Assembly: GCF_015711645.1 (NCBI RefSeq)
Contig: NZ_JABTEX010000009.1
Span: forward strand, 62,001 to 126,000
DNA: 64,000 nucleotides
Reading direction: 5' to 3'
Source of the DNA: Planomonospora sp. ID82291
Lineage (GTDB): Bacteria; Actinomycetota; Actinomycetes; Streptosporangiales; Streptosporangiaceae
The notes under the pieces are model-generated. The model had not been told where the DNA came from. It saw only the letters and a list, made by a program, of their open reading frames with translations, and did no database searches. The position numbers and the translations under genes are program-made. This document shows, one piece after another, positions 1 to 7,600 of the stretch. The stretch's first letter is position 1, and each line of letters begins with the position of its first letter.

Positions 1-2
1 GC

Positions 3-52
3 GGTACGGCTCCCGCCCGCCGGGGCGGGTTCCGGTGGGCGGGAACCGTACC
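3..52. terminator. long GC-rich stem-loop at the window edge
   Basis: Positions 3-23 and 32-52 form an inverted repeat with 21-nt arms, one G-U pair and one mismatch, around an 8-nt loop. Actinobacterial terminators often lack a U-tract, so this is a plausible intrinsic terminator for a gene ending left of the window. The upstream gene is not visible. Confidence 0.5.
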
Positions 53-54
53 CG

Positions 55-114
55 GAGGACCGGGAGGAGACTGCGAGGACCGGGAGGAGACAGCGAGGAC
101 CGGGAGGAGACCGC
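55..114. repeat. three 20-bp tandem repeats
   Basis: Three consecutive 20-bp copies of a purine-rich unit built on gaggaccgggaggag. Related partial copies continue to about 190. They lie in the untranslated region before the lipid kinase gene. The unit contains Shine-Dalgarno-like ggaggag, but no gene clearly starts here. Confidence 0.8.
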
Positions 115-281
115 GGGGTCCGGGGCCGTGGGTCCGAAAGGTCCGGGGCCGGGAGGACGGCGAGGACCGGGAGGACGATGAGGACCGGGGGAGGGCGTGA
201 CCGCGGCTCTGCGGGGCAGGGTCCGGCCCGGGCGCCGGTCGGCCGGAGGAGCCGCCGCCGGGCCGAGGCGGAGGGACGGGA

Positions 282-1265
282 ATGGCCGAGCTGCTGGCGA
301 TCTGCAACAGGAGGGCGGGCGGTGCGGGCGAGGACGCGCTGGAGGCGGCCCTCGGCACGCTGCGCGAGGGGGCCGACGTGGTGGAGACGGAGGCCGGCGA
401 CGGGCTGGACGAGGCACTCGACGCCCACCCCGGCCGGGACACGGTCGTGCTCGGCGGGGACGGCTCGCTGCACGCGGCGGTCGCCGCCCTGCACCGCCGG
501 GGCGAGCTCGGCGTCCGCACCGTGGGCCTGGTCCCACTGGGCACCGGCAACGACTTCGCCCGCGCGCTCGGGCTCCCGTCCGCCCCCGGGGCCGCGGCCC
601 GCGTGGTGCTCGCCGGGCGCCGCCGCCCGATGGACCTGCTGGTGGACGACGACGGGGGGATCGTCGTCAACGCCGTCCACCTCGGCGCGGGCGCGGAGGC
701 CTCGGAACGGGCGGCGCCGCTCAAGCCGGTGCTCGGGAGGCTGGCCTATCCGCTCGGCGGGCTGCTGGCGGGGGTGCGGGGCCGGGGATGGCGGCTGCGG
801 GTGACGGTGGACGGGCGGCCGCTCGCGCACGGGCGCCGGGTCCTGATGGTCGCCGTCGGCAACGGCGTCACGATCGGCGGCGGCACGCCCCTCACCCCTC
901 GCGCCCGGCCCGACGACGGGAAGGTGGACGTGGTGGTCGCCGCGACGACCGGCCCGCTGGCCCGGCTGGCCTACGCCCTGCGGCTGCGCCGGGGGACGCA
1001 CCTGGGCCTGCGCGACGTGGTCGCCGACCGGGGCGGGGAGGTGACCGTGTCGGGCGACGCCGTCCCGGTGAACGCCGACGGCGAGCTGACCGGCCCCGTC
1101 ACCGGCCGCCGCTGGACGGTCCTGCCCGCGGCCTGGCGGATCTACGCGGGCGACGCGCCGCCCGTCGTGCCCGGGTCATCCGGGCCGCCCGTCGTGCCCG
1201 GGCCGTCCGGGTCGTCCGGGCCGCCCGTGCCCGGGCCGTCCGGGCCGCCCGTCGCGCCCGGGTGA
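282..1265 (+). CDS. diacylglycerol kinase-family lipid kinase
   Basis: 327 aa. The DAGK catalytic domain is clear: nucleotide-binding GGDGS at residues 58-62 and PLGTGNDFAR at 85-94, with the usual YegS/DgkB-like second lobe following. Such enzymes phosphorylate diacylglycerol or a related lipid at the membrane, using ATP. The ATG has a purine-rich ribosome-binding stretch about 5 nt upstream. The last ~35 residues are a Pro/Gly/Ser/Val tandem repeat (PVVPGPSG-like) that is not part of the family. This tail overlaps, on the opposite strand, the 3' end of the small membrane protein gene. The exact lipid substrate cannot be read from sequence. Confidence 0.88.
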   Translation: MAELLAICNRRAGGAGEDALEAALGTLREGADVVETEAGDGLDEALDAHPGRDTVVLGGDGSLHAAVAALHRRGELGVRTVGLVPLGTGNDFARALGLPSAPGAAARVVLAGRRRPMDLLVDDDGGIVVNAVHLGAGAEASERAAPLKPVLGRLAYPLGGLLAGVRGRGWRLRVTVDGRPLAHGRRVLMVAVGNGVTIGGGTPLTPRARPDDGKVDVVVAATTGPLARLAYALRLRRGTHLGLRDVVADRGGEVTVSGDAVPVNADGELTGPVTGRRWTVLPAAWRIYAGDAPPVVPGSSGPPVVPGPSGSSGPPVPGPSGPPVAPG

Positions 1266-1510
1266 CCGGCGCCGGATCCGCCGGAGGCCGCCCGGCCGGA
1301 GCGGACCCGGCCGGAGAGGCGTTCCCCCTCCGCGTCGGCCTCCCGCCCGGCGGGCCGTTCCGCCGAGGCCTCCTCCAGGCGGGCGCGGAGCCGCGTGCGG
1401 ATCTCATCGGGGGTGTAGGCGCGGCGGCGCCGTTCCGCGCGGGCGACCACCGCTCCGGTCGCCGCGACGCCCGCGATCCCCGCAAGGCCGAGTATCTTCC
1501 ACCAGCGCAT
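1142..1510 (-). CDS. small N-terminally anchored membrane protein
   Basis: 122 aa, unknown function. Residues 6-24 form one hydrophobic segment, followed by a basic cluster RAERRRR and a conserved-looking YTPDEIRTRLRARLEEA helix. The C-terminal half is low-complexity Gly/Pro/Asp. A single-pass anchor with a short cytosolic helical part is the likely form. The 3' 124 bp overlap the antisense 3' end of the lipid kinase gene, and both C-terminal tails come from the same tandem repeat. Its start is only 17 bp from the divergent NlpC/P60-like gene, so the two share a very compact promoter region. I judge the N-terminal half real and the tail possibly a read-through extension. Confidence 0.65.
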   Translation of the reverse strand: MRWWKILGLAGIAGVAATGAVVARAERRRRAYTPDEIRTRLRARLEEASAERPAGREADAEGERLSGRVRSGRAASGGSGAGHPGATGGPDGPGTGGPDDPDGPGTTGGPDDPGTTGGASPA

Positions 1511-1527
1511 GTACTTAGAGTAGGGGA

Positions 1528-2163
1528 ATGTCCGCTACGAGCATCAGCCTCGACGAGGCACTGGATCTGACGCGAACCGGCGACGTGTGGCTGTTCCGCG
1601 GGCGCTCGGTGCCGGACCGGGCCATCCAGACCGTGACCAACAGCCCGGTCAACCACGTCGGGATGTCCGTCGTCATCGACGACATGCCGCCGCTGATGTG
1701 GCACGCCGAGCTCGGCAGGTCGCTGCCCGACCTGTGGTCGGGCACCCACCAGCGCGGGGTCCAGCTGCACGACCTGCGCGAGGCCGTGCAGGTCTGGGCC
1801 ACCCGGTACGGCCAGCGCGGCTGGCTGCGCCAGCTCCATCCGGAGACGACCGCCGCGATGGAGGAGGCCGTCCTGCGCACGATCGCCCGCCTGGACGGCA
1901 CGCCGTTCCCCTCCACGGCCCGGCTGGCCGGGCGGTGGGCCCGCGGACGCCTGCCGAGGATCCTCAAGCGCGGCGGTGAGCAGAGCGCCCTGGAGAGCGC
2001 CTACTGCGCCGAGGTCGTGGCCGTCACCTACGAGGCGATGGGCCTGCTGCCCGGCGGGCGCCGCCCGAACTGGTACGACCCGGGCCGGTTCTGGAGCGGG
2101 GACGACCTGGAGCTGAGCGGCGGTTTCCACCTCGGCGGGGAGATCACCGTCAAGGTCGGCTGA
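1528..2163 (+). CDS. YiiX/NlpC-P60-like cysteine hydrolase
   Basis: 211 aa. The pattern fits the permuted NlpC/P60 (YebB/YiiX-like) papain fold, in which the catalytic His comes before the Cys: NHVGMSVV places His43 early and the segment AYCAEVVAVTYEAMGLL places Cys160 late. Members hydrolyse amide or thioester bonds; substrates are mostly unknown. There is no signal peptide, so the protein is probably cytosolic. The ATG follows tagagtagggga, an unusually short leader. It is convergent with the ATP-binding protein gene, with a 14-bp perfect palindrome in the 15-bp gap. Confidence 0.72.
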   Translation: MSATSISLDEALDLTRTGDVWLFRGRSVPDRAIQTVTNSPVNHVGMSVVIDDMPPLMWHAELGRSLPDLWSGTHQRGVQLHDLREAVQVWATRYGQRGWLRQLHPETTAAMEEAVLRTIARLDGTPFPSTARLAGRWARGRLPRILKRGGEQSALESAYCAEVVAVTYEAMGLLPGGRRPNWYDPGRFWSGDDLELSGGFHLGGEITVKVG

Positions 2164-2165
2164 CC

Positions 2166-2179
2166 ACCGGCGCGCCGGT
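2166..2179. terminator. palindrome between convergent genes
   Basis: Perfect 14-bp palindrome accggcgcgccggt between two converging genes. It may serve as a compact bidirectional transcription stop. Short for a terminator, hence the low confidence. Confidence 0.35.
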
Positions 2180-2754
2180 CAGCGGCAGGGCTCCAGGTGC
2201 CGGGGGTGCGCCGCGACGGGCAGGAACGCCGCCCACACGGCCTTGCCCCCGGTCTCCAGCGGGGACCACCCCCAGGTGTGGCTGACCCCCCGGACGATCT
2301 GCAGCCCCCGGCCGCACTCCGCCTCGTCGTCGAAGTCCCGCAACCGGGGCCCCTGGTCGCAGGGGTCGGTGACCGCGCACAGCACCGAGCGCTCCGTGCT
2401 GCACAGCACGACCCTGGTGGGTTTGCGGGGGACCGCGTAGGACGCGTTCACGGCCCCGTGGCGCAGGGCGTTGGTCACCAGCTCCGAGACCGCGAGCGTG
2501 ACGTCGTCGACCAGGTGGTCGAGTCCCCAGCCCCGCAGGGAGCAGGAGGTGAAATCCCGTGCCGTCCGGGTGGCGCACGATTCGTCGCGCAGGCTCCGGA
2601 CCGCCATCTGCACCTGGTCGAGCCGGCCGTCCCCGTCCGACCAGGGCGGCAGGCCGCTGGGCGGGAGCAGGTGGTCGAGCATCGACAGCCAGCGCTCCCA
2701 GCCGTAGATCTCTGCCCGGGCGGAAGCGACGTCATGTCGTGGATAACCAGTCAT
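2179..2754 (-). CDS. ATP-binding protein, RsbW/SpoIIAB-like HATPase
   Basis: 191 aa. A GHKL ATPase fold is visible: N box AVSELVTNALRHG at residues 88-100, Asp130 in the G1 region and the G2 motif ECGRGLQIV at 146-154. Proteins of this type act as anti-sigma factors/kinases or as unassigned regulatory ATPases in actinomycetes. The N-terminal ~65 residues are an extension. The start has aagg 6 nt upstream on its strand. It is divergent from a DUF397 gene and an XRE gene; this triple (ATP-binding protein, DUF397, XRE) is common in Streptomyces and relatives and suggests a small regulatory module. The partner protein is not identifiable. Confidence 0.8.
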   Translation of the reverse strand: MTGYPRHDVASARAEIYGWERWLSMLDHLLPPSGLPPWSDGDGRLDQVQMAVRSLRDESCATRTARDFTSCSLRGWGLDHLVDDVTLAVSELVTNALRHGAVNASYAVPRKPTRVVLCSTERSVLCAVTDPCDQGPRLRDFDDEAECGRGLQIVRGVSHTWGWSPLETGGKAVWAAFLPVAAHPRHLEPCR

Positions 2755-2843
2755 CGGCGACCTTGGGGGAGAGGCGGCGATCGCGTAACGAGGGGTCTAG
2801 CCCAGTCATCTTGCCTGGGTGGGATGTGCGAACGCAAGTACAG

Positions 2844-2860
2844 ATGCACGTGCATATGCA
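2844..2860. promoter_or_regulatory. overlapping palindromes in the divergent promoter region
   Basis: atgcacgtgcat (2844-2855) is a perfect 12-bp palindrome and tgcatatgca (2851-2860) a perfect 10-bp palindrome; they overlap by 5 bp. They lie mid-way between the divergent ATP-binding protein and DUF397/XRE genes in a locally AT-richer stretch, the expected place for an operator, possibly of the nearby XRE protein. Confidence 0.5.
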
Positions 2861-2913
2861 CACAGGTCTATGCTGCTTCCAGTTTCCCCTGCCTGATTCG
2901 GTGAGAGGCGAGG

Positions 2914-3159
2914 ATGGATCAGCTGTGTAACGGCATGGCCGCGACCCTGTTGGGCGAGGCGGAGTGGCGCAAGAGCCGCTTCAGCAATCCCAGCGGAAAC
3001 TGCGTGGAGGTGGCCGGGCTGCCCGGCGGCGCGGTGGCCGTACGGAACTCGCGCGACCCCGGGGGGCCCGCGCTGATCTACACCCGCGCGGAGGTCGACG
3101 CCTTCGTCCGGGGGGTGAAGGACGGCGAGTTCGACGACCTCATCGGCGGAGACGGTTGA
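2914..3159 (+). CDS. DUF397 protein
   Basis: 81 aa. The family signature is clear: EAEWRKSRFSNPSGNCVEVA, then AVRNSRDPGGPALIYTRAE and the terminal AFVRGVKDGEFDDL. DUF397 proteins nearly always sit beside an Scr1-type XRE regulator and are thought to act as its partner, in an antitoxin-like or regulator-modulator pair. The ATG at 2914 has gaggcgagg directly upstream. An in-frame ATG at 2935 would remove 7 residues. The XRE gene follows about 110 bp downstream on the same strand. Confidence 0.88.
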   Translation: MDQLCNGMAATLLGEAEWRKSRFSNPSGNCVEVAGLPGGAVAVRNSRDPGGPALIYTRAEVDAFVRGVKDGEFDDLIGGDG

Positions 3160-3266
3160 AGAATAAAGTTCCATATGGTCCTGGGCGGCCCGCCGGAGTA
3201 CCGTGAAGGCCGCGACGGCCACGAGGGGTGGGCGCAGACTCGCATTCCGTGCACGAAGGACCGCCG

Positions 3267-4172
3267 ATGACCAGATCCCCCGCTCATGCGGAGCCCGCCG
3301 ATCCCGTCCTCATGACCGGGCCCCGGGGCAGTTCGACGGTGCTGCGGATCGTGCTCGGCGCCCAGCTGCGCCGGCTCCGCGAGGCGCGGCACATCACCCT
3401 GGAGCAGGCCGGCCGGACGATCCGCGCCTCCCACTCGAAGATCAGCCGGATGGAGCTCGGCCGGGTCGGCTTCCGGATCCGGGACGTGGCCGACCTGCTC
3501 ACGCTGTACGGCGTGCTGGACGACGGCGAGCGCGGGGCGCTGCTGGGCCTCGTCGGGCAGGCCAACCAGCCCGGCTGGTGGCACAACTACGGCGACGTCC
3601 TGCCGAACTGGTTCGAGACCTACGTCGGGCTGGAGGAGTCCGCCTCCGTCATCCGCAACTACGAGGTCCAGTTCGTCCCGGGCCTGCTGCAGAGCGAGGA
3701 GTACGCGCGGGCGGTGATCCGGCTGGGCCACGCGGACGCCTCCGAGGAGGAGATCCGCAGGCGGGTGGGGCTGCGCACGGCGCGCCAGCGGCTCCTGCGC
3801 GCCCCCGAGCCGCCCCACCTGTGGGCGGTGCTGGACGAGGCGGTGCTGCGCCGTCCGCTCGGCGGGCCCGAGGTCATGCGCGGCCAGATCGACCACCTCC
3901 TCGACGCGGTCGAGCTGCCCAACGTGACGGTCCAGATCGCGCCGTTCAGCATCGGCGGCCACGCCGCGGCGGGCGGCCCCTTCAGCATCCTGCGCTTCGC
4001 CCAGCCCGACCTCCCCGACATCGTCTACACGGAGCAGCTGACCAGCGCGGTCTACCTGGAGAAGCGCGACGAGGTGGAGCGCTACCTGGAGGTGATGGAG
4101 CGCCTGTGCATCGCGGCCGAGCCCGCGTCGGAGACCGCGGCGATCCTCACCCGGATCCGCGCGGAGCTGTAG
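3267..4172 (+). CDS. Scr1-like XRE regulator (DUF5753)
   Basis: 301 aa. N-terminal helix-turn-helix around residues 30-85 (LGAQLRRLREARHITLEQAG, ASHSKISRMELGR), then a DUF5753 domain with the typical QFVPGLLQSEEYARAV and the C-terminal PFSILRFAQPDLPDIVYTE. Proteins of this type control development and DUF397 partners in streptomycetes. I chose the ATG at 3267 because gaagga lies 6 nt upstream; the reading frame is open from a GTG at 3228, but that start lacks a good ribosome-binding site. It forms a likely unit with the upstream DUF397 gene. A stem-loop follows the stop. Confidence 0.88.
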   Translation: MTRSPAHAEPADPVLMTGPRGSSTVLRIVLGAQLRRLREARHITLEQAGRTIRASHSKISRMELGRVGFRIRDVADLLTLYGVLDDGERGALLGLVGQANQPGWWHNYGDVLPNWFETYVGLEESASVIRNYEVQFVPGLLQSEEYARAVIRLGHADASEEEIRRRVGLRTARQRLLRAPEPPHLWAVLDEAVLRRPLGGPEVMRGQIDHLLDAVELPNVTVQIAPFSIGGHAAAGGPFSILRFAQPDLPDIVYTEQLTSAVYLEKRDEVERYLEVMERLCIAAEPASETAAILTRIRAEL

Positions 4173-4177
4173 TTCCC

Positions 4178-4210
4178 GGCGTACGCCGACCGGCCGGACC
4201 GCCGTACGCC
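4178..4210 (+). terminator. stem-loop after the XRE gene
   Basis: Arms 4178-4188 and 4200-4210 pair over 10 of 11 positions (ggcgtacgccg with cgccgtacgcc), 6 bp after the XRE stop codon. Probable intrinsic terminator without a U-tract. Confidence 0.5.
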
Positions 4211-4264
4211 GTCAGGCCATCACCCGCACCGGTGAGAAGTCTGTCCCGTTCGTAAAAAACCGGT

Positions 4265-4456
4265 ATGACAGCAGACGAATCCGGGCACAGCTCTGCGGTG
4301 TGGCAGATGATCAGCGAGGTCATGACCATTGCGATCGTGCTCGGCATCGCCGGGCTGGCGATGCTCGTCCTGTCCGTCGTCGTCCTGGTGGCGCTCGTGG
4401 TGCTGGCCCTCGCCACGGGGAGGGAGCAGGATGGGAACGGAACCTTCCGGAGGTAG
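4265..4456 (+). CDS. small single-pass membrane protein
   Basis: 63 aa, not assigned to a family. Residues ~15-50 are almost wholly hydrophobic (about one long or two short transmembrane segments), followed by a polar tail. Its stop codon overlaps the ggagg ribosome-binding site of the next gene, with ATG only 3 nt after the stop, so translation of the acyltransferase is probably coupled to it. The start follows an A-tract (taaaaaa), so the transcript may have a very short leader. It might be a membrane tether or accessory of the acyltransferase; that is inference from position only. Confidence 0.6.
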   Translation: MTADESGHSSAVWQMISEVMTIAIVLGIAGLAMLVLSVVVLVALVVLALATGREQDGNGTFRR

Positions 4457-4459
4457 GCG

Positions 4460-5896
4460 ATGCGGCAACTCAGCGCGGTCGACACGCAGTTCCTGAACTT
4501 CGAGACCGCGACGAACGTCGCGAACATCGCCGGGCTGGCCATCCTGGACGGCGTGCTGACCCGGGGGGACCTGCTCTCCCTGCTGGCCGGCCGGCTCCAC
4601 CTGGCGGCGCCGCTGCGCCAGAGGCTGGCCTTCGTCCCGTTCGGCCTGGACCATCCGTACTGGGTGGAGGAGCCCCGGATCGACCTGGACTACCACGTGC
4701 GGGAGCTGGGCCTGCCCCCGCCGGGCGACGACGAGCAGCTGGGCGAGCAGGTGGCCCGGCTGCACGCCCGCCCCCTGGACCGGCGCCGCCCGCTCTGGGA
4801 GATGTACCTCATCCACGGCCTGGTCGGCGACCGGATGGCCCTCTACACCAAGGTCCACCACGCCGCGGTCGACGGCATCACCGGCGCCGACGTGCTCGCC
4901 TCGCTGCTGGACACCTCACCCGAGCCCGCCACCGCCTCCCCGGTCCCCGCGGCCGGGACCCAGGAGCGGATCAGCGCGGGGGAGATGCTCGCCAAGGGGG
5001 TGGCCAAGGCCGTCGCCAACCCGGCGAACACCGTCCGGTTCCTCGTCGACGCGGTCCCGCACCTGGACGAGATCCCCGTCGTCTCGCAGCTGCCCGGCGC
5101 GGGACTGGTCTCACGGGTCACGCGCGACCTGGCGGGCCGGCTGACCGGTCGGGACCCCGCGCCCGCGCTGCCCCGGATGACTCCGCCCCGCACCCCGTTC
5201 AGCGGGCGGATCAGCGGCCACCGCAGGTTCGCCTTCACCGCCCTGTCGCTGGCGGACGTCAAACGGGTCAAGAACGCCTTCGGCGTCACGGTGAACGACG
5301 TGGTGATGACCGTCTGCGCCGGGGCGCTGCGGCAGTGGCTGATCAAGCACGACGCGCTGCCCGGCGGGCCGCTCATCGCCGGCGTGCCGTTCTCCCTGCG
5401 CACGATGGGCAACCAGAGCGCGGGCAACCAGGTCACCATCATGATCACGCAGTTGGCCACGCAGGTCGCCGACCCGGTGGAGCGGCTGCTGGCCGTGCGG
5501 GACGCCATGAGGGTGATCAAGAACCGCTCGTCGCTGGCCCCCGCCCACTGGCTCCAGCAGGTCAGCGACATGATGCCCTCGGCCTTGACCGGGTTGGCCG
5601 CGCGGGCGGCCTTCGACCTGTTCGCCGGGACCGCGGGACCGATCAACGTGGTGATCTCCAACGTCCCGGGCCCGCAGATCCCCCTGTACGTCAGCGGCGC
5701 CCGGCTGCTGGCCTACCACCCCGTGTCGGTGATCACCGATATCAGCGGCGGCGTCAACATCACCGTCTTCTCCTACGACGGCTCACTCGACGTCGGCGTG
5801 ATCGCCTGCCGGGAGATGGTCCCCGACGTGTGGACGATCACCGACCACCTCCGGGCGGCCCTATCGGAGCTGGTGCTCATCGTCGAGGAGCAGTGA
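4460..5896 (+). CDS. wax ester synthase/diacylglycerol acyltransferase (WS/DGAT)
   Basis: 478 aa, full length for the family. The acyltransferase catalytic motif HHAAVDG (HHxxxDG) is at residues 133-139; the N-terminal MRQLSAVDTQFL start and the C-terminal NVVISNVPGP segment are typical of the bacterial WS/DGAT family. It transfers acyl groups from acyl-CoA to diacylglycerol or fatty alcohol, making storage lipid at the membrane. The ATG has ggagg 6 nt upstream, overlapping the preceding small gene's stop. The 3' 36 bp overlap the convergent RsbW-like gene. Actinomycetes carry several paralogues, so which lipid this one makes is open. Confidence 0.9.
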   Translation: MRQLSAVDTQFLNFETATNVANIAGLAILDGVLTRGDLLSLLAGRLHLAAPLRQRLAFVPFGLDHPYWVEEPRIDLDYHVRELGLPPPGDDEQLGEQVARLHARPLDRRRPLWEMYLIHGLVGDRMALYTKVHHAAVDGITGADVLASLLDTSPEPATASPVPAAGTQERISAGEMLAKGVAKAVANPANTVRFLVDAVPHLDEIPVVSQLPGAGLVSRVTRDLAGRLTGRDPAPALPRMTPPRTPFSGRISGHRRFAFTALSLADVKRVKNAFGVTVNDVVMTVCAGALRQWLIKHDALPGGPLIAGVPFSLRTMGNQSAGNQVTIMITQLATQVADPVERLLAVRDAMRVIKNRSSLAPAHWLQQVSDMMPSALTGLAARAAFDLFAGTAGPINVVISNVPGPQIPLYVSGARLLAYHPVSVITDISGGVNITVFSYDGSLDVGVIACREMVPDVWTITDHLRAALSELVLIVEEQ

Positions 5897-6313
5897 CGCC
5901 CCGGGGGCGTCGTCGTCGAAGCGCAGCACCTTCTCCAGGCAGACGATCGAGCCCTTCTCCCGCCGCTTGACGAAGCGGATGTCGTCGGCGAGGGCCCGCA
6001 TGATCTGCAGCCCCCGCCCGGACTCCGCGGTCGGAGCGGCCTGCGGGCGCGTCCCGGAGAACTCGAAGCCGCCCCCGGCGTCCACGACCTTGATCACGCA
6101 CCGGTCGCGGGACAGTTCGGTGCGGACCATGTAGTCGTCGCTCTCGGTGGCGTGCTTGATCACGTTGGAGCACGCCTCGGAGAGCATGAGCTGGATGTCG
6201 TCGCGGATGTGCGTCTGCACGCCCAGTGCGCCCAGCGACGAGTCCAGCATCTGCCTGATGACCGGAACGCTCGCGGCGTCGCGCGGCAGGCGCAACGCGA
6301 TGGTGGCTTCCAC
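5861..6313 (-). CDS. RsbW-like anti-sigma factor/ATP-binding protein
   Basis: 150 aa, the usual length of RsbW/SpoIIAB. N box LSEACSNVIKHA at residues 44-55, VDAGGGF at 77-83 and SGRGLQIM at 98-105 define the ATP site. Such proteins hold a sigma factor inactive and phosphorylate an anti-anti-sigma protein. No sigma or STAS gene is adjacent, so the partner lies elsewhere. Its 3' end overlaps that of the WS/DGAT gene by 36 bp in opposite orientation. Confidence 0.85.
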   Translation of the reverse strand: MEATIALRLPRDAASVPVIRQMLDSSLGALGVQTHIRDDIQLMLSEACSNVIKHATESDDYMVRTELSRDRCVIKVVDAGGGFEFSGTRPQAAPTAESGRGLQIMRALADDIRFVKRREKGSIVCLEKVLRFDDDAPGASLLLDDEHQLR

Positions 6314-6438
6314 GGTCTCCCCCTTCCCGGTGGCCTTGCCGACCCCTGCCCCGCGAGGACGGGCCTAACCGCGCGGCGGGGACGGGTTCGATCACATCCC
6401 GGGCCCCCGCCCGCCGGAAAACCCGGAAACGGAGTACG

Positions 6439-6478
6439 CCGCGGGCTCCCGCCCGCCGGAGACGGGGGGAGTCCGCGG
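6439..6478 (-). terminator. stem-loop after the DJ-1/PfpI gene
   Basis: Arms 6439-6450 (ccgcgggctccc) and 6467-6478 (gggagtccgcgg) pair over 11 of 12 positions, 15 bp beyond the stop of the minus-strand DJ-1/PfpI gene. Probable terminator. Confidence 0.5.
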
Positions 6479-6493
6479 CGCGGACGGCGGGGC

Positions 6494-7039
6494 TCAGCGC
6501 GCGAAGGCGTCCAGGGCGGCCTCACAGAAGGCCTTGAGGTCGTCCGGCTTCCGGCTGGTGACCAGGGTGTTCGGCCCGGCGTCGCAGACCACGACCTCCC
6601 GGTCCGCCCACGTCGCACCGGCGTTGCGCAGGTCGGTCTGGAGACTCGGCCAGGAGGTGACCGTCCGGCCGCCCACCGCGTCGGCCTCGACGAGCGTCCA
6701 GGGCGCGTGGCAGATCGCGGCGACGGGCTTGCCGGCGTCGAAGAACGCCTTGGTGAACCGTACGGCCCCGGGCACGGTCCGCAGGAGGTCGGGGTTGGCG
6801 ACGCCGCCGGGCAGGACCAGCCCGTCGAAGTCGTCCGCCGCGACCTCGTCCACCACGGCGTCCACCGGGAAGCGGTCGGCCCGGTCCAGGTGGTTGAAGG
6901 CCTGGACCTCCCCCGCCTGGGTGGAGATCAGCTTCGGGGTGCCGCCCGCCTGCCGTACGGCCTGCCACGGCTCGGTGAGCTCCACCTGCTCGATGCCCTC
7001 GGGGGCCACCAGGAACGCGATCGTCTTGCCGTTGAGCAT
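6494..7039 (-). CDS. DJ-1/PfpI family protein
   Basis: 181 aa. The fold is shown by the N-terminal KTIAFLVAPEGIEQVELTEP, the GLVLPGGVANPD segment and the nucleophile elbow AAICHAPW with Cys110-His111. Members closest to this pattern (YhbO/PfpI-like) are stress-related proteins with proposed protein-deglycase or chaperone-like activity; the exact chemistry is debated. It is cytosolic, with no signal. A DUF4031 gene lies upstream on the same strand, 52 bp away, so a two-gene transcript is possible. Confidence 0.88.
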   Translation of the reverse strand: MLNGKTIAFLVAPEGIEQVELTEPWQAVRQAGGTPKLISTQAGEVQAFNHLDRADRFPVDAVVDEVAADDFDGLVLPGGVANPDLLRTVPGAVRFTKAFFDAGKPVAAICHAPWTLVEADAVGGRTVTSWPSLQTDLRNAGATWADREVVVCDAGPNTLVTSRKPDDLKAFCEAALDAFAR

Positions 7040-7091
7040 GATCTCCCCTTTTTCTGAGGTGTCGTCCGGATGTGTGCCTTGCAGCGGGACG

Positions 7092-7451
7092 TCATGCCCG
7101 GCGGGCGGGGAACCATGCGGGCTGCACGGTCTCGGCGGTCTCCACGGCTGCGGCGGGCTCGGCGGTCTCCACGGACTCCGCGGCCGGGCGGCGGGTCTTG
7201 CGCCTGCGCAGCCCCGCGGCGGTGAGCCGGGCGACCAGCTCGCGGGAGGAGACCGCCTCGGCGCCCAGCGCGCGGGCCCGATCGTAGACGGTCTCCGGGA
7301 CGTCGTAGTGGTCCCGGTCGAAGGCCCGGGGCGGCACGCCCAGCCGGGCGGCGAAGGCGTGCAGCTCCTCGGTCGAGGAGTCGCTGACCAGATGGGACCA
7401 GAGCAGCCCGCGGGGGCCCGGCCAGTTCGGCGGGTCGATCAGCACGCTCAC
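7092..7451 (-). CDS. DUF4031 protein
   Basis: 119 aa. The N-terminal ~80 residues carry the DUF4031 pattern: VLIDPPNWPGPRGLLWSHLVSD, then ELHAFAARLGVPPRAFDRDHYD and the closing ELVARLTAAGLRRR. Function is unknown. The C-terminal ~35 residues are a low-complexity Ala/Glu/Thr/Val tail made of near-repeats, unlike the compact family core. Upstream lies a stretch of gtcacc-type microsatellite. Confidence 0.75.
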   Translation of the reverse strand: MSVLIDPPNWPGPRGLLWSHLVSDSSTEELHAFAARLGVPPRAFDRDHYDVPETVYDRARALGAEAVSSRELVARLTAAGLRRRKTRRPAAESVETAEPAAAVETAETVQPAWFPARRA

Positions 7452-7529
7452 CGGCGCACCGCCCCGCGGCCGGCGGGTCGCGGACGCCCCGGGAGTGTCG
7501 TCGCGGTCCTGGCCGCCGCCGCGGTCGCG

Positions 7530-7600
7530 CCTGCCGTCACCGTCACCGTCACCGTCATCGCCGTCACCGCTGTCGTCACCGTCGCCGTCGTCACCGCCGG
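7530..7600. repeat. gtcaccgtc microsatellite between genes
   Basis: Imperfect 6-bp tandem repeats (gtcacc, gtcatc, gtcgcc) filling the gap between the DUF4031 and TetR genes and running just past the TetR stop codon. The unit is a multiple of three, as in most other tandem repeats of this window. Confidence 0.65.

Noticed and set aside
178-1570. Long Arg/Ala-rich open frames over the lipid kinase region
   Set aside because: They are alternative frames of GC-rich coding DNA; composition (Arg, Gly, Ala, Pro) and lack of motifs show they are not genes.
2823-2880. Possible small RNA or tRNA-like fold around the palindromes
   Set aside because: No cloverleaf, no conserved T-loop; an operator explains the symmetry better.
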